A stretch of 6,376 nucleotides of DNA. Origin: Synergistaceae bacterium (GTDB lineage: Bacteria; Synergistota; Synergistia; Synergistales; Synergistaceae). Where the stretch lies: contig JAISQP010000201.1 of NCBI GenBank assembly GCA_031274115.1, positions 1 through 6,376 of the forward strand, written 5' to 3'. Position numbers and translations under genes: made by a program. Positions 1 to 6,376 of this stretch are shown in pieces. Positions within the stretch are counted from its first letter, which is position 1. The number at the start of each line of letters is the position of its first letter. The notes beneath the pieces are model-generated. The model ran no database searches. It saw nothing but the letters and a program-made list of their open reading frames with translations, and was not told where the DNA came from.

Positions 1-101
1 GGCGTGCGGCCTATGTAGTCGGTCGGGCACGAACAGAAGAGTTTTGTCTTTGTGGTTAACTGCAAATGAACTTCAAGACCTATGACTATCGGACGGGACA
101 T
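1..101 (-). CDS. gatB: Aspartyl/glutamyl-tRNA amidotransferase subunit B, N-terminal fragment (cut by window edge)
   Basis: Only the first 33 codons plus two bases are inside the window; the rest lies off the left edge. The translated start reads [12 protein letters not shown], followed by a QLTTKTK stretch and an FCSC motif. This is the highly conserved amino terminus of GatB, the subunit that holds the misacylated tRNA and activates and amidates its Glu or Asp with ammonia delivered from GatA. Glu10 and His12 sit where the family has its metal-binding kinase-site residues. Cys23 and Cys25 look like the first half of the zinc-binding cysteine set found in many GatB proteins. The ATG at 101 follows the gatA stop after a single base. 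It is preceded by an AGGAGG (minus strand 116-111) nine bases upstream, so the ribosome binding site lies inside the end of gatA. The identification rests on a short but very characteristic segment. Confidence 0.93.
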   Translation of the reverse strand, partial: MSRPIVIGLEVHLQLTTKTKLFCSCPTDYIGRT

Positions 102-102
102 C

Positions 103-1593
103 CTACCTCGCCTCCTCTCCCAATTGTACGGCGCCCGGCGCCGCCACGCCCGGTTTTCCCATGACGCGCTCGAGCACGGACGCTATGCCGAGCAGTTCGG
201 CGTCGAAGTAACGCTGCCCCACAAGCTGAACTGAGAGCGGCAGTCCATCGCCGTTCTGCCCCATGCTGAGGTTTATCCCGGGGAGGCCGCCGAGACTTAT
301 CGGCACGGTGAAGATATCTCCCAGATAAAGCCTGTTCGGGTCGGTCTCCTTCATGCCAAGGATGTACGGCAGAGACGGCGACGTCGGAAGAATGTACGCG
401 TCGAAGCGCTCGAAGAGTTCGTCGAACTCCTCCACCATCTTTTGCCGCACCTTGAGCGCCGGACCGTAATAGTTCTGATAGAATCCCTCCGTGAGAAGGC
501 ACGTGCCGAGTATTATACGGCGGCGCACCTCCTCGCCGAAACATTCGGTCCGGGTGTTAACGTACATCTCGTTTAGGCTCTTCCCGTCGAGGTGCGAGCC
601 GTATCTCATGCCGTCGAAGCAGGCGAGCTTCGAGCTCGCGTCCGCAAGCGCGGTGACGTAGTACGTCGCGACGCCGTACTTGACCGCTATCGGCAGATCC
701 ATCGGCTCGACTGCAGCGCCGGCGGTCTTGCAGTGCTCCGCGGCGGTCTTTAGCGCTCCAAAGAGCTCCGGGTCCATCTGGCTCGACTCGAACCCCTCGA
801 ACACCCCTATGCGCTTGCCCTTCAGATCCTGAAGCGACAGCGCGTCCGAGAAGCGAGGGCGATCGTAAGCGTCGCACGTGGTATCGTGCGGGTCGGGGCG
901 GGCCAGCGTCTCGAGCGTTAAAGCGAGGTCCTCCACGGACCTCGCGAGCGGGCTCACCTGGTCGAGCGACGACGCGTAGGCTATGATGCCGTACCTGCTC
1001 ACCTGTCCGTATGAAGGTTTCATACCCTGTACGCCGCAAAACGCGGCCGGCTGCCTGACGGAACCTCCCGTGTCGGTGCCGAGCGCTATGGGCGAATACC
1101 CGGCCGCCACCGACGCGGCGCTCCCGCCGCTGCTGCCGCCTGGGACACGGTTCAGGTTCCGCGGGTTTTTGGTCGGGCCGATAATCGAGTTCTCTGTCGA
1201 GCTGCCCATTGCGAACTCGTCGAGGTTAGTCTTGCCGAGGAGAATCGCGCCGCTCTCCTCCATGTAATTTATGGCGGACGCGTTATAGGTCGGGACCCAC
1301 TGATCGAGTATCCTGCTGCTGCACGTCGTCCTGGTTCCCCTGGTGCAGAAGTTGTCCTTCGCGAAGTAAGGGACGCCGGCGAGCGGCCCTACGCTCTCGC
1401 CTTTCGAGATTTTTCCGTCGATCTCCCTGGCTTTCGCGAGCGCCTCGTCCGCCATCAGGGTTATGATCGCGTTGACCTTTCCGTCGAACTTCCCGACGCG
1501 GTCAAGCGACGCCTTGGCGACGTCCAGCGCGCTGAATTTTTTCGTCCTGACTCCATCCGCCGTCTCTTTTGCGGTCAGCTCGTACAGCTCCAT
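103..1593 (-). CDS. gatA: Aspartyl/glutamyl-tRNA amidotransferase subunit A (glutaminase subunit)
   Basis: A 496-residue amidase-signature protein, close to the usual 480-500 for GatA. It hydrolyses glutamine and channels the ammonia to GatB, which amidates Glu-tRNA(Gln) or Asp-tRNA(Asn); the complex is cytosolic. The Ser-cisSer-Lys triad is intact: Lys79 in the FAKDN motif, Ser154 in [10 protein letters not shown], and the nucleophile Ser178 in [10 protein letters not shown]. These numbers match the textbook positions of the family. Other hallmarks are the [13 protein letters not shown] stretch (120-132), [16 protein letters not shown] (187-202), the [15 protein letters not shown] region (208-222) and the C-terminal [10 protein letters not shown] and LPLSVQLVG blocks. 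The ATG at 1593 has GGAGG (1607-1603) nine bases upstream and starts four bases after the gatC stop; gatB follows after one base. Triad intact, so it should be active. The generic alternative, a stand-alone amidase, is excluded by gatC and gatB on either side. Confidence 0.97.
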   Translation of the reverse strand: MELYELTAKETADGVRTKKFSALDVAKASLDRVGKFDGKVNAIITLMADEALAKAREIDGKISKGESVGPLAGVPYFAKDNFCTRGTRTTCSSRILDQWVPTYNASAINYMEESGAILLGKTNLDEFAMGSSTENSIIGPTKNPRNLNRVPGGSSGGSAASVAAGYSPIALGTDTGGSVRQPAAFCGVQGMKPSYGQVSRYGIIAYASSLDQVSPLARSVEDLALTLETLARPDPHDTTCDAYDRPRFSDALSLQDLKGKRIGVFEGFESSQMDPELFGALKTAAEHCKTAGAAVEPMDLPIAVKYGVATYYVTALADASSKLACFDGMRYGSHLDGKSLNEMYVNTRTECFGEEVRRRIILGTCLLTEGFYQNYYGPALKVRQKMVEEFDELFERFDAYILPTSPSLPYILGMKETDPNRLYLGDIFTVPISLGGLPGINLSMGQNGDGLPLSVQLVGQRYFDAELLGIASVLERVMGKPGVAAPGAVQLGEEAR

Positions 1594-1597
1594 GACG

Positions 1598-3954
<2,357 letters not shown>

Positions 3955-3997
3955 TTACGTTTCCTTACCTACATTCATTATATTATGAAAAATATTT
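3955..3997 (-). promoter_or_regulatory. AT-rich lysS-ligA gap with a possible internal promoter
   Basis: The 43 bases between lysS and ligA hold only 9 G or C, in sharp contrast to the GC-rich genes on both sides. On the minus strand they contain a perfect TATAAT at 3982-3977, 22 bases before the ligA ATG. A TTGAAA lies at 4001-3996, but it is only 13 bases from that box, too close for a standard pair, so the -35 is missing or weak. The gap also holds the ligA ribosome binding site at 3966-3961. There is no GC-rich hairpin, so read-through from lysS is expected. An internal promoter is plausible but not established. Confidence 0.3.
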
Positions 3998-5512
3998 TCA
4001 AAGCGGCCTCATCGTAGGGAAGAGGATGACGTCTCGAATGCTGCGCGAGTCCGTGAGCAGCATCACTGTACGGTCGATTCCGATTCCAAGCCCTCCGGTC
4101 GGGGGCATTCCATATTCGAGCGCGTTCACGAAGTCCTCGTCGAAGGGGTGGGACTCCTCGTCCCCGTCCTCCTTGCGCCTCGACTGGTCGGCGAACCGTT
4201 CGCGCTGATCGATGGGGTCGTTGAGCTCGCTGAAGGCGTTCGCGAACTCCCAGCCGTTGATGAAAAGCTCGAAGCGGTCGGTGACCTCCGGGTTCTCCCT
4301 GTTCCTCTTGGCGAGCGGCGATATCACCGTTGGGTGCCCGATCACAAAAGTGGGCTGTATCAGCTTGCCCTCGACGAACCGTTCGAAGAAAAGAGGAAGT
4401 ATCTCGTACTTCGAGCTTCCCCGCGGCGCTTCGACATCGCGTTCCACGGCAAAGCCCCTGGCCTCCGCGTCCGTTATCGCCAGAAAGTCGACGCCGGTCT
4501 CTTCACGCACCAGGTCGGCCATCGTGGCTCTTTTGAACGGCGGGGTCAGGTCGATATCAATCCCCTGATACGTTATCCTCCTGCTTCCTAGCGCGTCCGC
4601 GCAAGCGACGAGGATTTTCTCGGTGATGTACATCATGTCCTGATAGCTTCCGTACGCCCAGTAGACCTCCATCGCGGTGTACTCAGGGCTATGCTTCGGA
4701 TCCATGCCCTCGTTCCGAAAGTTGGGGCCGATCTCGTACACCCTTCCGAACATCCCGACTATCAACCTTTTCAAGTACAGCTCCGTCGCGATCCGGAGGT
4801 ACATGTCTATGTCGAGCGCGTTGTGATGAGTGATGAACGGGCGCGCGTTCGCGCCGCCGGCCAGCGTGGAGAGTATGGGAGTCTTCACCTCGAGAGTGCC
4901 GTGTTCCTCCAACACCCGGCGGAACGTCTGGATTATCGCCGCCCTCTTCCGGAAGACGTCGCGAACCTCCGGGTTAGCGATAAGGTCCACGTACCTCCTC
5001 CGATAGCGGACTTCGGTGTCCTTCAGCCCGTGCCACTTCTCCGGAAGCGGGCGGAGCGACTTCGAGAGCAGGGTGAAGCTCTTCACCTTGATCGAGAGTT
5101 CGCCCCTCTGAGTCCTGAAGGGAATTCCGCTCAGCCCTATTATGTCGCCGGAGTCGATCCATTTTTTAAAGAAGGCGTACTGCTCCTCCCCCAGCTCGTT
5201 CTGCTGAAAATAGAGCTGCAACTGGCCGCCCTCGTCCGCGAGGTTCGCGAAGGCCGCCTTGCCGTGTCTGCGAATTACCATCACCCTGCCGGCGGTTCTG
5301 AGTTCGTCCCCTGACTGCTCCTCCGCCTGGAGGCAATCGTATTTTTCGCGTATCTCGAGAAGGGTCGCGTCGCGATCCCAATGATCGTTTACGAATGGAT
5401 CGTACCCCTCGTTTCTGAGCCTCTCCAGCTTGTCCTTACGCTGCCTGAAAATCTCCTCTTCCGGCAGTTCGGCCTGCCCGAGGCCCGCCCCTGCGCTGAT
5501 ATCTTCGGCCAC
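3998..5512 (-). CDS. lysS: Lysyl-tRNA synthetase, class II
   Basis: A full-length bacterial class II LysRS of 504 residues (family about 490-510), which charges tRNA(Lys) with lysine using ATP in the cytosol. Residue numbers count from the GTG start. The N-terminal OB-fold anticodon-binding domain runs to about residue 145 and includes RVMVIRRHGKAAFANLAD (76-93). It is followed by the LLSKSLRPLPEKWHGLKD linker and the catalytic core: AGGANARPFITHHNALD (218-234), motif 2 with FRNEG (265-269) and HSPEYT (274-279), the lysine- and ATP-site segment FINGWEFANAFSELND (417-432), and motif 3 GLGIGIDR (474-481), with the usual FPTMRP end. I chose GTG at 5512 because a strong GGGAGG lies seven bases upstream of it. 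The longer frame would begin with TTG at 5527, whose first codons are that Shine-Dalgarno sequence itself. The gene leads the minus-strand block and precedes ligA. Confidence 0.96.
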   Translation of the reverse strand: MAEDISAGAGLGQAELPEEEIFRQRKDKLERLRNEGYDPFVNDHWDRDATLLEIREKYDCLQAEEQSGDELRTAGRVMVIRRHGKAAFANLADEGGQLQLYFQQNELGEEQYAFFKKWIDSGDIIGLSGIPFRTQRGELSIKVKSFTLLSKSLRPLPEKWHGLKDTEVRYRRRYVDLIANPEVRDVFRKRAAIIQTFRRVLEEHGTLEVKTPILSTLAGGANARPFITHHNALDIDMYLRIATELYLKRLIVGMFGRVYEIGPNFRNEGMDPKHSPEYTAMEVYWAYGSYQDMMYITEKILVACADALGSRRITYQGIDIDLTPPFKRATMADLVREETGVDFLAITDAEARGFAVERDVEAPRGSSKYEILPLFFERFVEGKLIQPTFVIGHPTVISPLAKRNRENPEVTDRFELFINGWEFANAFSELNDPIDQRERFADQSRRKEDGDEESHPFDEDFVNALEYGMPPTGGLGIGIDRTVMLLTDSRSIRDVILFPTMRPL

Positions 5513-5519
5513 TGATATT

Positions 5520-5525
5520 CCTCCC
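5520..5525 (-). promoter_or_regulatory. Ribosome binding site that fixes the lysS start
   Basis: GGGAGG on the minus strand, seven bases before GTG 5512-5510. A TTG at 5527 overlaps this site and has no purine-rich sequence of its own upstream, so it is unlikely to be used as a start. Confidence 0.75.
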
Positions 5526-5566
5526 AAGCAAGACGGATAAAATTAATAAGTCAAAAACACTTCGGT

Positions 5567-5595
5567 ATTCTATCACAATCGCGCCGGTTCCTGAA
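5567..5595 (-). promoter_or_regulatory. Candidate promoter for the lysS operon
   Basis: An extended -10 element, TGATAGAAT (minus strand 5575-5567), matches the TGn plus TATAAT-like pattern at five of six hexamer positions. The best -35 at the standard 17-base spacing is TTCAGG (5595-5590), only three of six. Transcription would begin near 5560, giving a short leader of about 48 bases before the GTG. The weak -35 overlaps the inverted repeat at 5580-5610. This was assigned by eye, by consensus only. Confidence 0.35.
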
Positions 5596-5610
5596 CTTGC
5601 TCGCGGCGCG
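5580..5610. repeat. GC-rich inverted repeat in the divergent intergenic region
   Basis: The arms CGCGCCG (5580-5586) and CGGCGCG (5604-5610) are perfectly complementary over seven bases around a 17-base spacer. The spacer contains a smaller inverted repeat, GTTC-CT-GAAC (5587-5596). No T-run follows on either strand, so it does not look like an intrinsic terminator. Its position over the putative lysS -35 and just upstream of the plus-strand promoter candidate would suit an operator, but this is inference, and a seven-base match in GC-rich DNA can arise by chance. Confidence 0.35.
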
Positions 5611-5618
5611 GTAAAGAT

Positions 5619-5647
5619 TTGGCTTGGAACAGCCGATTCTGTAGCAT
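5619..5647 (+). promoter_or_regulatory. Candidate promoter for the rightward unknown gene
   Basis: TTGGCT (5619-5624) and TAGCAT (5642-5647) match the sigma-70 type -35 and -10 hexamers at four of six positions each, with an exact 17-base spacer. Transcription would start near 5654 and give a leader of about 50 bases to the ATG at 5703. An alternative -10-like TATAAA lies at 5655-5660 without a good -35. Confidence 0.3.
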
Positions 5648-5673
5648 AAGGGATTATAAATCTTGATAAGGGA
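5646..5673. repeat. Direct repeat of ATAAGGGA, two copies 20 bases apart
   Basis: ATAAGGGA occurs at 5646-5653 and again at 5666-5673, start to start 20 bases, roughly two helical turns. The pair lies at and just after the candidate plus-strand promoter, so it could be a tandem protein-binding site. Two copies of eight bases are weak evidence, and the AAGGG of the second copy might instead act as a distant Shine-Dalgarno for a GTG start at 5685. Confidence 0.25.
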
Positions 5674-5702
5674 CTATCGACCCCGTGAGCGGGTGGCTGA
5701 AT

Positions 5703-6376
5703 ATGATATCCGCGCGGAGCTTGAAGCCGGAGCTCGAGATACCGGACGAAGTCTGGAAATTACTTTTGGAGAGAGATTTTGTCAACTTCGCAGTGCCGCT
5801 GTTGAACCCGCCGGCGGAGAAAAATGGAGTGCTGACGTGGAGCGGACGGGAGCTGATGACCGTGTCGCCGAGCCTCGCGGCTTTTTACGCCGACGAGGAG
5901 GCCGAGCTGTTTATGCCCTACGGCGAGATGTTCAAAGTTCTGGCCAACGAGAGCAAAACGGTCTTCGCCCAAATTTACGCCGTTTTTTTCGAGAAGCTGG
6001 ACGGCGAATGGCGCATGATATATAGAATGATGAACTGCTCGCGTGCGGTCGGATCGAGGACTCGCGACGATCTGAAAAGCGATAGCGACATACTGTCTTC
6101 GAACTGGATGCTTTCGCTCTCAGGCACGGAAAACTGGCTCACGCTCGACGCGTATCTCGATTTCTACTGCAAATTCGAATCGTACGACAAACATCTCGTC
6201 GCCGCAAACATATACGGGCAGCTGGATTATATGGAGGGGCCCAAAGCGCGCCTGGATGAGACAAGGATCATGCCGATGCCGGGAGGAACCGTCGTCCTCG
6301 TCTCGTCTCTCCGGAAGGGCTGGGCCCTTGTCGTTGACGTAGTAAAAAATTCGCGCACGGCGCGATTCGTGATGGA
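5703..6376 (+). CDS. Uncharacterised protein, 3' end beyond the window
   Basis: An open frame of 224 codons runs to the right edge without a stop. I do not recognise the product. It begins MISARSLKPELEIPDEVW and has no hydrophobic signal peptide or membrane segment, so it looks soluble and cytosolic. It is rich in aromatic and acidic residues. Two segments look like paired beta-strands: VFAQIYAVFFEKLDGEWRMIYRM (87-109) and the GGTVVLVSSLRKGWALVVDVV stretch (194-214). Between them is a helix-like region with LDAYLDFYCKFESYDKHLVAANIYGQL (148-174). Codon choice is like that of its neighbours, favouring a real gene over chance. ATG 5703 has GGGTGG six bases upstream. An in-frame GTG at 5685 would add MSGWLN but is eleven bases from its AAGGGA. 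The frame is closed by TAA at 5667. It is divergent from lysS and may be the first gene of its own operon. Confidence 0.72.
   Translation, partial: MISARSLKPELEIPDEVWKLLLERDFVNFAVPLLNPPAEKNGVLTWSGRELMTVSPSLAAFYADEEAELFMPYGEMFKVLANESKTVFAQIYAVFFEKLDGEWRMIYRMMNCSRAVGSRTRDDLKSDSDILSSNWMLSLSGTENWLTLDAYLDFYCKFESYDKHLVAANIYGQLDYMEGPKARLDETRIMPMPGGTVVLVSSLRKGWALVVDVVKNSRTARFVM

Noticed and set aside
4691..5314. A 207-codon open frame on the plus strand, opposite lysS
   Set aside because: It lies wholly antisense to a lysS with all motifs intact, and its translation is arginine- and proline-rich low-grade sequence with no family features. Long antisense frames are expected in GC-rich DNA.
5580..5610. 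Inverted repeat as an intrinsic terminator
   Set aside because: The 17-base loop is long and there is no T-run after the second arm on either strand. No gene ends here, since both neighbours start from this region.
5513..5640. A T-box or lysine riboswitch leader upstream of lysS
   Set aside because: The minus strand has a GGAACCG stretch that faintly recalls the T-box core, but three conserved positions differ. There is no AGGGTGG neighbour, no stem I and no terminator, and the stretch lies upstream of the best -10. The predicted leader of under 50 bases is too short for either riboswitch.
5663..6025. A plus-strand frame of 120 codons starting with TTG in the unknown gene region
   Set aside because: It overlaps in another frame the much longer open frame from 5703. 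Its translation is Arg/Gly-rich, it needs a TTG start without a good ribosome binding site, and the 5703 frame has a more natural composition.

Overview
The window is bacterial and carries housekeeping genes. The NAD+-dependent (not ATP-dependent) replicative ligase, the class II lysyl-tRNA synthetase and the Shine-Dalgarno-led, tightly packed genes all say Bacteria. The three-subunit GatCAB amidotransferase implies an organism that makes Gln-tRNA and/or Asn-tRNA indirectly, by amidating Glu-tRNA(Gln) or Asp-tRNA(Asn). Coding DNA is fairly GC-rich, while two short intergenic stretches are conspicuously AT-rich. The style and gene set would fit an anaerobic lineage such as Synergistota, but that is only a guess; nothing here proves the phylum.

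Layout. Positions 1-5512 are one minus-strand block, transcribed right to left in the order lysS (LysRS) - ligA (DNA ligase) - gatC - gatA - gatB. gatB is cut by the left edge, leaving only its first 33 codons. Junctions tighten downstream: 43 bp between lysS and ligA, a 4-base overlap (GTGA) between ligA and gatC, 4 bp between gatC and gatA, and 1 bp between gatA and gatB. This is an operon arrangement with likely translational coupling from ligA to gatB. The 43-bp AT-rich gap before ligA may hold a secondary promoter.

Positions 5513-5702 form a divergent intergenic region with candidate promoters in both directions, a GC-rich inverted repeat and an 8-bp direct repeat. From about 5703 to the right edge runs a plus-strand open frame with no stop. 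It is a 3'-truncated gene for a soluble-looking protein of at least 224 residues that I do not recognise. It is the only part of the window not explained by well-known families.

Functionally, lysS and gatCAB both supply correctly charged tRNAs for translation, whereas ligA seals nicks in replication and repair. Their co-transcription looks like housekeeping or growth-linked co-regulation rather than a single pathway. I found no mobile element, CRISPR array, RNA gene, defence system or convincing terminator.
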